Notes under the pieces: model-generated
Told to the model about the DNA's origin: nothing
Databases searched by the model: none
What the model saw: only the letters and a program-made list of their open reading frames with translations
Shown: positions 24,623-34,192 of the stretch, piece by piece
How positions within the stretch are numbered: position 1 is the first letter of the stretch
Layout: the number at the start of each line of letters is the position of its first letter
Translations under genes and position numbers: made by a program
Source: an uncultured Prevotellaceae bacterium
Lineage (GTDB): Bacteria > Bacteroidota > Bacteroidia > Bacteroidales > Bacteroidaceae
DNA length: 64,000 nt
Direction of reading: 5' to 3'
Assembly (NCBI GenBank): GCA_902780635.1
Contig: CACZGH010000005.1
Location: 82,437 to 146,436 of the forward strand

Positions 24623-27187
24623 ATGAGAAATATCATCATATCACTGATGCTAGTGGCAGGTAGTATGGCTACAGTGGCGCAGACCTGGCCAGAGGCCACC
24701 CGTGAGGCGAAAGCCGGCACCCGCTGGTGGTGGCTGGGCTCGGCTGTGGACAAAGACAACCTCAAATGGAGCTTAGATGAATACGCTCGCGCCGGCATCG
24801 GTGCGGTGGAGATTACCCCCCTCTACGGTGTGGTGGGCAATGAGAAGAACGAGATCAGTTTTCTATCACCACGATGGATGCAAGCCCTGCGTGATGTCGA
24901 GGATATCGCAGCCGCTGACGGTATCGAGGTAGATATGAACAACGGCACGGGATGGCCCTTCGGTGGTCCAGAGGTACCCATCGACGAGGCTGCCTGTAAG
25001 GTGGTGTTCGTCGACACCCTCCTTCATGCCAAGAGCGTAGATGTGAGTAAACTCGACCTGCCTGCACCGGAGAAAGAGCGTCCATACGCCCGTCTGCAAT
25101 GCGTGAAAGCCTTCAACACCGGTGCTGACACCTGGAGAGTGATCGCCGTCTACGCCAGCCGCACCCGTCAGCAGGTGAAACGTGCTGCCCCCGGTGGCGA
25201 AGGATATGTGATCGACCATTTTGACCGCGAAGCTGTGCGCCACTATCTCAACCGTTTTGAGAAAGCTTTCGCCGAGAGCGGTGTGCCCTACCCTCACACC
25301 TTCTTCAATGACAGTTACGAAGTGTACGGAGCCAACTGGACCCCCACACTCTTCGAAGAATTCAAGGCACGCCGTGGCTATGCCCTGGAAGACCACCTGC
25401 CAGAGTTGCTCGGTTATGTGGATGACGGCAACCGTGTGCTCTCCGACTACCGTGAGACCCTCAGTGACCTGCTCTACGAGAACTTCACTCAGCAATGGGT
25501 GGCATGGGCCCACTCACATGGTGTGGAAGTGCGCAACCAAGCCCACGGCTCTCCCGCCAATCTGCTCGACCTCTACGCCATGGTAGACATCCCCGAGATT
25601 GAAGGCTTCGGTCTTTCAGAATTCGGCATCAAGGGTTTGCGCACCGACTCCGGTTTCACCCGTAAGAACTACAGCGACGTGTCGATGCTGAAATATGCGC
25701 CGTCGGCCGCCCACGTAATGGGCAAACGATACACCTCCAGTGAGACCTTCACCTGGCTGACTGAGCATTTCCGCACTTCCCTCTCTCAGATGAAGCCCGA
25801 CCTCGACCTGATGTTCACCTGCGGTGTGAACCATGTCTTTTTCCACGGCTCTTGCTACTCGCCGAAAGACGATCCCTGGCCAGGATGGCGTTTCTATGCC
25901 TCGATTGATATGACCCCCAACAACAGCATCTGGCGTGATGCCCCCTATCTGATGAATTATATCGAGCGCTGCCAGCGTTTTCTGCAATGGGGTCAGCCCG
26001 ACAACGACTTCTTGGTATACCTGCCCGTGCGTGACATGTGGGCCAAGCGCCACTCCCAAGGCGAGAAAGGTCTGCTGATGCAGTTTGACATCCACGCCAT
26101 GGACCAGAAAGCTCCTGAGTTTATCAGCAGCATCCTGCGTATCGACTCCTTGGGCTACGACTGCGACTATATCTCTGACCGTCAGCTCGCTAAGGTGACA
26201 ATGAAAGACGGCCAACTCATGACCGAGGGCGGCACCCGCTACAACGGCCTTATCATCCCTACGGGCACCACAATCACCAATGAACTGAAAGCCCTGCTAT
26301 CGAAGATGGGCAACCTAGTGGTCTATGGCGAAGATGACCAACAGCTCTCTCGCCTGGCCAAGGCCGAGCAGATGAAGAGTGAGCTGGGGCTGCGCGCCAT
26401 CCGTCGCACGAACGCCACCGGCCATCACTACTTCATCGCCAACCTGACAGAAAAAGACGTTGACGCTGTGGTACCTGTCGTGGCACCCTGCAAAAAAGCG
26501 TTCTGGTTCAATCCCCTCAACGGAGAGATCGTACAGGCAGAGACAGCCGACAACAAGGTAAGGATCTGTCTGCGCTCCGGCGAGTCGATGATTCTGCAGA
26601 CCTATGCTGTAGGCGAGATGGTTAACGCAATGCGTCCGCAACCCGTCAATACCTGTCTACATCAGGCACGTCCTCATACTGAAGAAGTCATCGACCTGAG
26701 AAACCTGCCCTGGACACTCTCCTTCACAGAGGAAGCGCCCCGTGTGGAAGAGACCTACCAACTAAAAGAACTTCAGACGTGGGAGACACTGAGCGACGCC
26801 GCCGGCACCACCATGGGCACCGGCGTGTATACCACCACCGTGAAACTCAACAAGAAACAGTCTTTCAAGCAGTGGGTCATCGACTTAGGTGACGTGCGCG
26901 AGAGTGCCCGCGTATACATCAACGGCCAATTGATCGGCTGCGCCTGGTGCGTCCCCTTCACCCTCGACTGCGGACAAGCGCTACACAAAGGCAAAAACGA
27001 AATACGCATCGAGGTGACCAACCTGCCTGCCAACCGCATCGCCGCACTGGACCGTGCAGGGGTGAAATGGCGCAAGATGAAAGAAATCAATGTGGTGGAT
27101 ATCAACTACAAACGCACCACCTATGAGGGTTGGGAACCAGTGAAGAGCGGCCTGGCATCGACAGTGAAGTTGGTAGAGAAGAAGTAA
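24623..27187 (+). CDS. Glycoside hydrolase, GH106 (alpha-L-rhamnosidase)-like
   Basis: An 854-residue secreted enzyme. Start chosen at MRNIIISLMLVAGSM because it gives a clean signal peptide (cleavage near TVAQ); an earlier in-frame ATG at 24491 would add 44 repeat-encoded residues. The N-terminal catalytic part shows RWWWLGSAVDKDNLKWSL and GIGAVEI (about 25-60), the opening typical of GH106 proteins, and MNNGTGWPFGGP (about 105-116). The C-terminus carries a GH2-like sugar-binding beta-sandwich (SARVYINGQLIGCAW, about 766-780). Probably removes rhamnose or a related deoxysugar from pectin-type or host glycans; exact specificity not readable. Co-directional with the GH2 gene. Confidence 0.8.
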   Translation: MRNIIISLMLVAGSMATVAQTWPEATREAKAGTRWWWLGSAVDKDNLKWSLDEYARAGIGAVEITPLYGVVGNEKNEISFLSPRWMQALRDVEDIAAADGIEVDMNNGTGWPFGGPEVPIDEAACKVVFVDTLLHAKSVDVSKLDLPAPEKERPYARLQCVKAFNTGADTWRVIAVYASRTRQQVKRAAPGGEGYVIDHFDREAVRHYLNRFEKAFAESGVPYPHTFFNDSYEVYGANWTPTLFEEFKARRGYALEDHLPELLGYVDDGNRVLSDYRETLSDLLYENFTQQWVAWAHSHGVEVRNQAHGSPANLLDLYAMVDIPEIEGFGLSEFGIKGLRTDSGFTRKNYSDVSMLKYAPSAAHVMGKRYTSSETFTWLTEHFRTSLSQMKPDLDLMFTCGVNHVFFHGSCYSPKDDPWPGWRFYASIDMTPNNSIWRDAPYLMNYIERCQRFLQWGQPDNDFLVYLPVRDMWAKRHSQGEKGLLMQFDIHAMDQKAPEFISSILRIDSLGYDCDYISDRQLAKVTMKDGQLMTEGGTRYNGLIIPTGTTITNELKALLSKMGNLVVYGEDDQQLSRLAKAEQMKSELGLRAIRRTNATGHHYFIANLTEKDVDAVVPVVAPCKKAFWFNPLNGEIVQAETADNKVRICLRSGESMILQTYAVGEMVNAMRPQPVNTCLHQARPHTEEVIDLRNLPWTLSFTEEAPRVEETYQLKELQTWETLSDAAGTTMGTGVYTTTVKLNKKQSFKQWVIDLGDVRESARVYINGQLIGCAWCVPFTLDCGQALHKGKNEIRIEVTNLPANRIAALDRAGVKWRKMKEINVVDINYKRTTYEGWEPVKSGLASTVKLVEKK

Positions 27188-27197
27188 TATCCCGACA

Positions 27198-27338
27198 TGA
27201 CCAAAACTGACACCCTGACCTGACCTGACCTAACACCCCTCCCTGACCTCCCCAAAGGGGAGGAGGTAGAAAGGCGAAGGACGAAAGGCAGACTAAAAGC
27301 GAAAAGTGAAAGACGAAAAGCGAAAAGCAAAACAAGAT
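27198..27338 (+). repeat. Composite repeat between GH106 and mtnN
   Basis: CTGACCTGACCTGACCTAAC run, CACCCCTCCCTGACCTCCCC/AAAGGGGAGGAGGT hairpin, then GGCGAAGGACGAAAGGC and AAAAGCGAAAAGC units reaching the mtnN start. Confidence 0.85.
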
Positions 27339-28022
27339 ATGAAAATAGGAATTATTGTGGCGATGGAGAAAGAACTGAAGCAGTTGAAAGGGCTGCTGAG
27401 TTCTCCTGTCACAGAGAAACAACACACGAAGGAGTTTTTTAGGGGTAAAATCGATGACCACGAGGTGATTTTACAGCAGTGCGGCATTGGCAAGGTGAAT
27501 GCCGCCATTGGCACTGTGGAGATGATCGATGCCTACCATCCTGACCTTATCGTGTCGAGCGGATGCGCCGGCGGCGCCAGTACACAACTGAAAATCACGG
27601 ACGTGGTGGTGGGCACCCATTATACCTACCACGACGTGTACTGCGGCGATGAGGTGACCTACGGCCAGATGGTTGGCATGCCCGCCCAGTATGAGGCATC
27701 CGAAAAACTGGTGCAGCAAGCGCTGAGCTTAGACTGCGGTGTCGGTGTCCACGCCGGTCTGATTGTGAGCGGCGACTGGTTTGTCAACAGCAAGGAGAAG
27801 ATACGCGAGATTTTGGGGCACTTCCCTGACGCTTTGGCTGTGGACATGGAGAGTTGCTCCATTGCACAGACCTGCTATCTATATGGAGTACCTTTCGTGT
27901 CGTTCCGCATCATCAGCGACATCCCTTTGGTTGACACCGACGCCTCGCAGTACTATGACTTCTGGGACCGTGTGGCAGAAGGGTCCTTCCAAGTGACACG
28001 GTCTTTCGTGGAAAGGCTGTGA
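27339..28022 (+). CDS. mtnN: 5'-methylthioadenosine/S-adenosylhomocysteine nucleosidase
   Basis: A 227-residue cytoplasmic nucleosidase that cleaves adenine from MTA and SAH, feeding methionine salvage and the activated methyl cycle. Opening IGIIVAMEKELKQLK, the SGCAGG ribose/phosphate-site loop (about 75) and VDMESCSIAQ (about 171, purine/ribose-binding Met-Glu) are diagnostic, as is the catalytic Asp in ISDIPLVD near 199. Start at 27339 (MKIGIIVA) fits the family; an upstream GTG would add repeat-encoded residues. Ends at a bidirectional terminator shared with typA. Confidence 0.93.
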   Translation: MKIGIIVAMEKELKQLKGLLSSPVTEKQHTKEFFRGKIDDHEVILQQCGIGKVNAAIGTVEMIDAYHPDLIVSSGCAGGASTQLKITDVVVGTHYTYHDVYCGDEVTYGQMVGMPAQYEASEKLVQQALSLDCGVGVHAGLIVSGDWFVNSKEKIREILGHFPDALAVDMESCSIAQTCYLYGVPFVSFRIISDIPLVDTDASQYYDFWDRVAEGSFQVTRSFVERL

Positions 28023-28069
28023 AAAGATGGCCACGAGGGGATGGCTACAAGAGACAGCTGCAAGAGATG

Positions 28070-28087
28070 GCTGCGATAAAATCGCAG
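28070..28087. repeat. Dispersed GCTGC palindrome, copy 3
   Basis: GCTGCGAT-AA-AATCGCAGC, in the gap after mtnN. Confidence 0.65.
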
Positions 28088-28140
28088 CTTACGGAGAAGG
28101 AAGGAGACAACTGAGATTCCTTGGAAGAGGACGGCTGATA

Positions 28141-28181
28141 CAAAAGAAAAGGCTACGATATCATCGCAGCCTTTTCTTTTG
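28141..28181. terminator. Bidirectional terminator between mtnN and typA
   Basis: Perfect 14-base arms CAAAAGAAAAGGCT / AGCCTTTTCTTTTG enclosing ACGATATCATCGC. The centre (GGCTACGATATCATCGCAGCC) is itself a member of the GCTGC palindrome family, so the repeat seems to provide the stem. Confidence 0.88.
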
Positions 28182-28206
28182 TGTATTTTTATTCTTTTAT
28201 GCCTTT

Positions 28207-30009
28207 TTATTCTTTGTTGAGGCGCTTACGCTCGAGGTGGTCGAGGATGGCCTTTCGCATGCGCATGCTCTTGGGCGTCACCTCCACCAACTCATCGGCT
28301 TTGATGTACTCGAGGCACTCCTCGAGGCTCATGACGACCTTGGGGATGATGCGTGCTTTCTCGTCGCTTCCGCTGGCTCGCACGTTGGTGAGCTGCTTGG
28401 CTTTGGTGACATTGATGACCAAGTCGTTGTCATGGACATGCTCGCCGACGACCTGCCCTGCATAAACCTCCTCACCCGGGTCGATGAAGAACTTACCCCT
28501 GTCCTGAAGTTTGTCGATAGAGTAAGCGAAGGCCGTGCCTGTCTCCATGGCCACCATGGAGCCGTTGACGCGTCGTGAGATTTCACCCTTGAAAGGCTGA
28601 TACTCCTTATAACGGTGCGCCATGATGGCCTCGCCCTGGCTGGCAGTCAGCACATTGGTGCGCAGTCCGATGATGCCCCTTGAAGGGATGTCGAACTCGA
28701 TGTTGACGCGGTCGGCCTGCGACTCCATGGAGACCATCTCGCCCTTGCGGCGTGTGACCATATCAATCATCTTGCTGGCGAACTCCTCTGGCACATTAAT
28801 GGTGAGTTCCTCGATCGGCTCACATTTCATGCCATCAATCTCTTTATAGATGACCTGCGGCTGTCCCACCTGCAGTTCGTAACCTTCGCGCCGCATTGTC
28901 TCAATGAGCACTGAGAGATGGAGCACACCGCGCCCACTGACAATCCAGCGGTCGGTGTATCCTTCCATTTCCTCCACCCTCAGGGCGAGGTTTTTCTCCA
29001 GTTCCTTGCGTAGACGCTCATAGATATGTCTTGAGGTACACCATTTACCCTCCCTTCCGAAGAAAGGCGAGTCATTGATGGTGAAGAGCATACTCATAGT
29101 CGGTTCGTCGATGGAGATAGGAGGCAGTGGGTCGGGATTCTCTGCATCGCAGATAGTGTCGCCGATCTCGAAATGCTCCAGACCAATGATGGCACAGATG
29201 TCGCCACTGCCCACCTGGTGTGTACGCACATGTCCCATGCCCTCGAAAGTATGCAGTTCTTTGATTTTCGTTTTCTCAAGAGAGCCGTCACGATGAGCGA
29301 TGCTCACGTTCATGCCCTCGGTGAGTGTGCCACGATGGACGCGTCCCACCGCGATACGGCCGGTATAGCTGGAATAGTCGAGCGATGTGATAAGCATCTG
29401 TGGTGACCCTTCCAACACCTCAGGTGCCGGTATGACCTCGACGATTTTGTCGAGCAGATAAGTGATGTCGTTGGTGGGAGTACGATAGTCCTCACCCATC
29501 CATCCGTTCTTGGCACTGCCATAAACGACGGGGAAGTCAAGTTGGTCTTCTGTGGCATCGAGAGAGAACATGAGGTCGAAGACCATCTCATAGACTTCCT
29601 CAGGACGACAGTTCGGTTTATCGACCTTGTTGACCACGACGATGGGTTTGAGTCCGATTTGCAAAGCTTTCTGCAAGACGAAACGTGTCTGTGGCATCGG
29701 GCCTTCGAAGGCGTCGACGAGGAGCAGACAACCGTCGGCCATATTGAGCACGCGCTCCACCTCCCCTCCGAAGTCAGAGTGTCCCGGAGTGTCGATGATA
29801 TTGATTTTGGTGCCTTTGTAATTGATAGAGACGTTTTTTGAGAGGATGGTAATACCCCTCTCCCGTTCGAGGTCATTGCTGTCGAGCACTTGTTGTCCGA
29901 TGTCCTTTCCCTCACGGAAAAGATTTCCGGCGAGCATCATCTTGTCTACGAGCGTGGTCTTTCCGTGGTCTACGTGAGCGATGATGGCGATGTTTCTAAT
30001 GTCTTGCAT
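28207..30009 (-). CDS. typA: Ribosome-associated GTPase TypA/BipA
   Basis: A 600-residue translational GTPase that binds the ribosome and supports growth under stress or cold. G1 is AHVDHGKTT at residues 11-19, G3 is [10 protein letters not shown] near 72 and G4 is NKVD near 128, followed by EF-G-like domains and the BipA-specific C-terminus. Start set at [14 protein letters not shown] (30009) because the longer in-frame start at 30036 overlaps the -7 promoter box. Divergent from rpsO. Confidence 0.96.
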   Translation of the reverse strand: MQDIRNIAIIAHVDHGKTTLVDKMMLAGNLFREGKDIGQQVLDSNDLERERGITILSKNVSINYKGTKINIIDTPGHSDFGGEVERVLNMADGCLLLVDAFEGPMPQTRFVLQKALQIGLKPIVVVNKVDKPNCRPEEVYEMVFDLMFSLDATEDQLDFPVVYGSAKNGWMGEDYRTPTNDITYLLDKIVEVIPAPEVLEGSPQMLITSLDYSSYTGRIAVGRVHRGTLTEGMNVSIAHRDGSLEKTKIKELHTFEGMGHVRTHQVGSGDICAIIGLEHFEIGDTICDAENPDPLPPISIDEPTMSMLFTINDSPFFGREGKWCTSRHIYERLRKELEKNLALRVEEMEGYTDRWIVSGRGVLHLSVLIETMRREGYELQVGQPQVIYKEIDGMKCEPIEELTINVPEEFASKMIDMVTRRKGEMVSMESQADRVNIEFDIPSRGIIGLRTNVLTASQGEAIMAHRYKEYQPFKGEISRRVNGSMVAMETGTAFAYSIDKLQDRGKFFIDPGEEVYAGQVVGEHVHDNDLVINVTKAKQLTNVRASGSDEKARIIPKVVMSLEECLEYIKADELVEVTPKSMRMRKAILDHLERKRLNKE

Positions 30010-30033
30010 AATTATATGTTCTGATTTGAGGTG

Positions 30034-30065
30034 CAAAATTACAAATAATCAGCGTAATGAGCAAA
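30034..30065 (-). promoter_or_regulatory. Promoter of typA
   Basis: Minus-strand TAATTTTG (30034-30041) and TTTG (30062-30065) spaced by 20 bases. Confidence 0.85.
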
Positions 30066-30091
30066 AGAAATAAAAAAAATCGAGAAGAAAG

Positions 30092-30123
30092 TTTGCCGCT
30101 TTGGTAAAAAAGCAGTACCTTTG
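30092..30123 (+). promoter_or_regulatory. Promoter of rpsO
   Basis: TTTG (30092-30095), 20 bases, TACCTTTG (30116-30123). Leader about 48 bases. Confidence 0.88.
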
Positions 30124-30176
30124 CAGCCGCATTTTCAATGCAGTATATCAAATCATAACCATTTAACCATTTCAAG

Positions 30177-30446
30177 ATGTATTTAGACAAGGCAAAAAAA
30201 GAAGAGATCTTTGGAAAATACGGAAAGTCCAACTCTGATACCGGCTCAGCTGAGAGTCAGATAGCATTGTTCTCCTACCGTATATCCCATTTGACGGAAC
30301 ATTTGAAGAAGAACCGTAAAGATTATACTACCGCACGGTCACTGACCCAATTGGTAGGTAAACGCCGCGCCCTGCTCAACTATCTGTACGACCGCGACAT
30401 CGAGCGCTATCGTGCCATCATCAAGGCCCTTGGTCTTCGCAGATAA
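30177..30446 (+). CDS. rpsO: 30S ribosomal protein S15
   Basis: An 89-residue ribosomal protein that binds the central domain of 16S rRNA and forms a bridge to the large subunit. It contains the conserved GKSNSDTGSAESQIALFSYR (residues 15-34), HLKKNRKDY and LVGKRRALLNYL. Normal length. Single-gene transcript with its own promoter and a strong terminator. Confidence 0.97.
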   Translation: MYLDKAKKEEIFGKYGKSNSDTGSAESQIALFSYRISHLTEHLKKNRKDYTTARSLTQLVGKRRALLNYLYDRDIERYRAIIKALGLRR

Positions 30447-30472
30447 AGAGAGAGGCAAAAAAGATCTTGTAA

Positions 30473-30508
30473 CCCACTCCTTACTAAATGTAGGAGTGGG
30501 ATTTTTTT
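30473..30508 (+). terminator. Intrinsic terminator after rpsO
   Basis: CCCACTCCT / AGGAGTGGG 9-base stem followed by A then T7. Confidence 0.92.
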
Positions 30509-30706
30509 ATTTTGCTGTTGTCAAGCTACTTTCCTAAGGGGATACCATCAAGCTCTATTCCTTTTTCTGCCTTTTTTGAGAATGCCTTGACACCTTATTT
30601 CTTCCTTTTTTAATCTTTATATTCTTCTTGATATCAAGCTGTTAGCTTGCGGGGGTCACAACCAACCCTCCCCTTCCTTATCCGAAGGAAGGGTCTCTAC
30701 CCCAAC
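30509..30706. other. Gene-free gap with one hairpin
   Basis: No coding signal. AT-rich up to 30640, then a CCCTTCCTT-ATCC-GAAGGAAGGG hairpin (about 30670-30693) beside the start of the 193-bp repeat. The gap continues gene-free to 31036, ending in GCGAATAGCTAACAGCGAAAAGC and TACTAACTACTAACTACTAA simple repeats before the folK stop. Confidence 0.7.
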
Positions 30707-30900
30707 CCAAGGCCCTTCCCCTTTCCAGGGAAAGGGATGCAACCGCTCCCATCCGGTCGCTCGTACACTAAAGTATGCTCGACCCATCAAAGGGTCGGCA
30801 TATTTTTTTTACGCAACAAAGTTGCGATTGTTCATGCGGGCAAGCCCGCCCTTCTAGTGCAAAACATTGATTCTCGAAAACGTGTTTTTCTAGCTTTTTG
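30707..30900 (+). repeat. Multi-hairpin dispersed element, copy A
   Basis: About 193 bp, nearly identical to the inverted copy at 54791-54983. It contains in order CCCTTTCC-AG-GGAAAGGG, GACCC-ATCAAA-GGGTC, GCAAC-AAA-GTTGC and GCGGG-CAAG-CCCGC stems, ending with GTTTTTCTAGCTTTTTG. No open frame of significance. Confidence 0.92.
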
Positions 30901-31036
30901 ACAACTTTCATTCGTTGACAAAAGGACGTCAGTAGGGCATCTATCGCGAATAGCTAACAGCGAAAAGCTAATACCCGACAAGTTGAGCACTAGCGAAACT
31001 AGAATTACTAATTACTAACTACTAACTACTAAAAAA

Positions 31037-31447
31037 TTACTCCAAAATGGAGCGGAGGGGAACCATGACGAAGTCGCGGAGGTGCATGAGGGGATGCGGG
31101 ATGGTAAGGCCTGGCTCATTGATTTGCAGGTCGTCGTAGAGAAGGATGTCGATGTCGATGATGCGATCGTGGTAAACACCGTTGTGCGACTTACGTGTGC
31201 GCCCCATGCTACGCTCGATGCGCTGTGTAGCTGTGAGCACCTCCCTTGGAGAAAGTGAGGTGGCACAACAGACACATGCATTAACAAAATGGTGAGCCGA
31301 GACAAATCCCCACGGCTCACTCACATATAACTCAGACTGCCTGAGCACTTCTCCCACCTGCTCATTGAGCAGTTGGATGGCCCGAGCAATATGCTGTTGT
31401 TTATCTCCCAGATTAGAGCCCAGGCCCAAGTATACCACGTGCATCAT
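31037..31447 (-). CDS. folK: HPPK, 6-hydroxymethyl-dihydropterin pyrophosphokinase
   Basis: A 136-residue folate-biosynthesis kinase that transfers pyrophosphate from ATP to 6-hydroxymethyl-7,8-dihydropterin. The GLGSNLGDK opening, EPWGF (about 43) and DRIIDIDIL (about 94-102, Mg-binding Asp pair) are diagnostic. Start placed at the first ATG (31447); the in-frame TTG just upstream is unlikely. Last gene of the ftsX-to-folK operon, 23 bases after queA. Confidence 0.95.
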   Translation of the reverse strand: MMHVVYLGLGSNLGDKQQHIARAIQLLNEQVGEVLRQSELYVSEPWGFVSAHHFVNACVCCATSLSPREVLTATQRIERSMGRTRKSHNGVYHDRIIDIDILLYDDLQINEPGLTIPHPLMHLRDFVMVPLRSILE

Positions 31448-31470
31448 CAATAAGACACCCGTTATGCTGT

Positions 31471-32589
31471 TCAGTCATCGATGATCAACATCGCGTCGCC
31501 ATAGCAGCCGAAGCGGTATCCGTTTTCGACGGCCAATTCATATGCCCTCATGACCAGATCATATCCACCGAAGGCGCACGATGACATCATGAGCGTGGAC
31601 TGCGGATGGTAGAAGTTGCACACCATAGAGTCGGCCAGACCGAACTCGTATGGCGGGAAGATGAACTTATTGGTCCATCCCTCATACTCCTTGAGGAGTC
31701 CGTCGGTGCCCACGGCTGTCTCTGTCGCCTTGGCCACGCTGGTGCCTACCGCGCAGATGTGTTTTCCTGCCTGTTTTGCCCTGTTGACCACCTCACAAGC
31801 TTCTTTCTCGACAAACATCTGCTCAGAGTCCATTTTATGTTTGGTGAGATCCTCCACCTCAATATTATGGAAGCAGCCCAGTGCGCAGTGCAGGGTGATG
31901 AACGCGAACTCCATTCCTTTGATTTCCATACGTTTCATCAGTTCACGGCTGAAGTGCAGTCCGGAAGCCGGAGCGGTGACGGCACCCTCGTTTTTGGCGA
32001 AGATGCACTGGAAGTCGGTCATATCCTGTTCTGTGGCAGGTCGTTTGTCGACGATATAATGCGGCAGTGGCGACGAACCCAGCGCGAAGAGTTCGCGTTT
32101 GAATCTGTCGTGCGGACAGTCGTAGAGGAATCTGAGTGTACGTCCACGGCTTGTGGTGTTGTCGATGACCTCAGCCACCATGGTACCACTGTCATCGAAG
32201 AAGAGTTTGTTGCCGATGCGTATTTTTCTTGCTGGCTCTACGAGCACATCCCAAAGACGCATGGTTTTGTTGAGTTCGCGGAGGAGGAACACCTCTATTT
32301 TGGCGTCAGTCTTCTCTTTGGTACCATAGAGTCTTGCGGGGAACACCTTGGTGTCGTTGAAAATAAAAGTGTCGCCCTCGTCGAAATAGTTGATGAGATG
32401 TCTGAACTCGATAAACTGAGGTTTGCCGTCCTCATCAGTCAGCGTATTCCCCTCCTCATCAGTGAGATGCATATCGATGCGCCCTGACTTGCGGTGAACG
32501 ACCATCATGCGGCATTCATCACGGTGATAAGAAGGATAGAGAGCCAGTTGCTCTTCTGGAAGTCTGAACTTGAATTGCGATAATTTCAT
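31471..32589 (-). CDS. queA: S-adenosylmethionine:tRNA ribosyltransferase-isomerase
   Basis: A 372-residue enzyme that transfers and isomerises ribose from SAM onto preQ1-tRNA, the penultimate step of queuosine synthesis. N-terminal LSQFKFRLPEEQLALYP, central GAVTAPASGLHFS (about 200) and FIFPPYEFGLADSMVCNF (about 307) are hallmark segments. Somewhat longer than the roughly 350-residue average because of an insertion near residues 40-60 (EEGNTLTDEDGKPQF). Lies 29 bases downstream of truB in the same operon. Confidence 0.96.
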   Translation of the reverse strand: MKLSQFKFRLPEEQLALYPSYHRDECRMMVVHRKSGRIDMHLTDEEGNTLTDEDGKPQFIEFRHLINYFDEGDTFIFNDTKVFPARLYGTKEKTDAKIEVFLLRELNKTMRLWDVLVEPARKIRIGNKLFFDDSGTMVAEVIDNTTSRGRTLRFLYDCPHDRFKRELFALGSSPLPHYIVDKRPATEQDMTDFQCIFAKNEGAVTAPASGLHFSRELMKRMEIKGMEFAFITLHCALGCFHNIEVEDLTKHKMDSEQMFVEKEACEVVNRAKQAGKHICAVGTSVAKATETAVGTDGLLKEYEGWTNKFIFPPYEFGLADSMVCNFYHPQSTLMMSSCAFGGYDLVMRAYELAVENGYRFGCYGDAMLIIDD

Positions 32590-32618
32590 AATGTATAGTT
32601 ATGTCTTTGGGGGTTGAT

Positions 32619-33335
32619 TCATTTTAGAAGCGTGTCCGTTGTGATCTCTATTGAGTCGAGCCAACGTGGGAAATCGTCGAGTGTGATACAGTCCTCGACC
32701 CTGATGTCGCCCACCCTGGTGCGCCGCAGGTCGGTGAGGAAGGCACCACTGCCGAGGGCCTGTCCGATGTCTCTTGCCAGTGCCCTGATATAGGTGCCTT
32801 TTCCGCAGACCACCCTGATATCGGCGGTCATTGTATGCGGGTCGAACCGCAGCAGTTGGATCTCGTCGATGCGGAGCAGTTTAGGTTTCAGCTCCACCTC
32901 CTTGCCTTTTCTCATCAGATGATAGGCCCTTTTCCCATCCACCTTGCATGCTGAGTATTCTGGAGGTATCTGCATGATGTCGCCCAGGAATCCTTTGAGC
33001 GTCTCCTCCACCATTTCACGCGTGATATGGCGTGTGGGATAGGTAAAGTTGACGGTATGCTCGCGGTCGTAGCTGGGTGTGGTGGCCCCGAATTGCAGTG
33101 TGGCGAGATACTCCTTGGAGTGCGCCTGCAGCGACTCGATCTGTTTGGTGGCACGCCCCGTGCAAATGATGAGCACCCCTGTGGCCAGCGGATCGAGCGT
33201 GCCTGCATGTCCCGTCTTGACCTTCTTAACGCCCAATTTCTGGCAGATGAGGTAACGGACGCGCGCCAGCGCTCCGAAACTCGACATGCGGTAAGGCTTG
33301 TCGATGCCGATGATGACCCCTTCCTGGAAATTCAT
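32619..33335 (-). CDS. truB: tRNA pseudouridine-55 synthase
   Basis: A 238-residue pseudouridine synthase acting on U55 of the tRNA T-loop. The catalytic Asp is in GHAGTLDPLATG (about residue 44); the KVDGKRAYHLMRKG and RCGKGTYIR-type (VVCGKGTYIRALARD) motifs follow. Start is the ATG at 33335 (MNFQEGVIIGIDKP), overlapping the uppP stop by one base (TGATG), so translation is coupled. A longer frame upstream is uppP read out of phase. Confidence 0.96.
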   Translation of the reverse strand: MNFQEGVIIGIDKPYRMSSFGALARVRYLICQKLGVKKVKTGHAGTLDPLATGVLIICTGRATKQIESLQAHSKEYLATLQFGATTPSYDREHTVNFTYPTRHITREMVEETLKGFLGDIMQIPPEYSACKVDGKRAYHLMRKGKEVELKPKLLRIDEIQLLRFDPHTMTADIRVVCGKGTYIRALARDIGQALGSGAFLTDLRRTRVGDIRVEDCITLDDFPRWLDSIEITTDTLLK

Positions 33336-34192
33336 CAGTCGACCATTACTAATGAGTGTCCTGTGAGGAGCAGGACGATGATGATGCCTCCCACCACGAT
33401 GCGATAGACCCCGAAGGCCTTGAATCCATATTTTGTGAGGAAGGCCACGAACCACTTCATAGCGAGGAGTGCGACGACGAAAGCTACGACACATCCCAGT
33501 ATGAGCATAGTGATATTGTGAGAGGTGGCCCATGCCGTATCCTCCTTGAGGAGGTCGAGCAAGTCGAGCAAGGTGGCACCGGCCATCGTAGGTACAGCGA
33601 GGAAGAAAGAGAACTCGGCCGCCCTCTTACGTGTGAGGCCCTGTGTCATACCGCCCACGATGGTGGCCATGGAGCGTGACACGCCCGGTATGACCGAGAT
33701 GCACTGATAGAGGCCAATTTTGAACGCCCGTCGCTCAGTCACCTTATTCTTGTCAGAGCCTTTGTTGAAAAGGCGGTCACAGTAGAGCATGAAGATACCA
33801 CCGAGCACGAGCATGATGGCCACCACTTCTACGCTGTCGAGGAGCCAGTCGAGGAGTCCCGACTTTTTGGCCAGCAGTCCGATGATGACGGCAGGCAGGA
33901 CGCCCACAAAGAGGAGCCAATAGAAGTTGTACTTATGTTTGAGTTTTTGCCACCAAGTAAAGGCCATAGGGTTTGGGGTGTTGTCCAACTGGAAAAAGCG
34001 CTTCCAATAAAGACAGACCACGGAGAGGATGGCCCCAAACTGTATGATGAACGTGAAGGCGTGTACGAAGGGATCACCCTGAGGGATACCCAGCAGGTTT
34101 TGTGTGATAATCATATGTCCGGTGGAAGATACCGGGAGGAACTCTGTCAGTCCCTCGACAATGGAGATAATGACTGTCTCAATCCAGTTCAT
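33335..34192 (-). CDS. uppP: Undecaprenyl-diphosphatase (BacA family)
   Basis: A 285-residue inner-membrane phosphatase recycling undecaprenyl pyrophosphate for cell-wall and glycan synthesis. Conserved GLTEFLPVSSTGHMI (residues 15-29) and PGVSRSMATIVGG (about 169-181) are the two active-site segments. About eight membrane helices. Coupled to DUF3098 by a 4-base ATGA overlap and to truB by a one-base overlap. Confidence 0.96.
   Translation of the reverse strand: MNWIETVIISIVEGLTEFLPVSSTGHMIITQNLLGIPQGDPFVHAFTFIIQFGAILSVVCLYWKRFFQLDNTPNPMAFTWWQKLKHKYNFYWLLFVGVLPAVIIGLLAKKSGLLDWLLDSVEVVAIMLVLGGIFMLYCDRLFNKGSDKNKVTERRAFKIGLYQCISVIPGVSRSMATIVGGMTQGLTRKRAAEFSFFLAVPTMAGATLLDLLDLLKEDTAWATSHNITMLILGCVVAFVVALLAMKWFVAFLTKYGFKAFGVYRIVVGGIIIVLLLTGHSLVMVD

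Noticed and set aside
30507-30620. Riboswitch or small RNA in the gap after rpsO
   Set aside because: No recognisable aptamer core or promoter before it; the rpsO terminator ends at 30508.
30647-30901. 84-codon plus-strand frame
   Set aside because: It lies wholly in the multi-hairpin repeat; the copy at 54791 does not preserve the frame as a gene.
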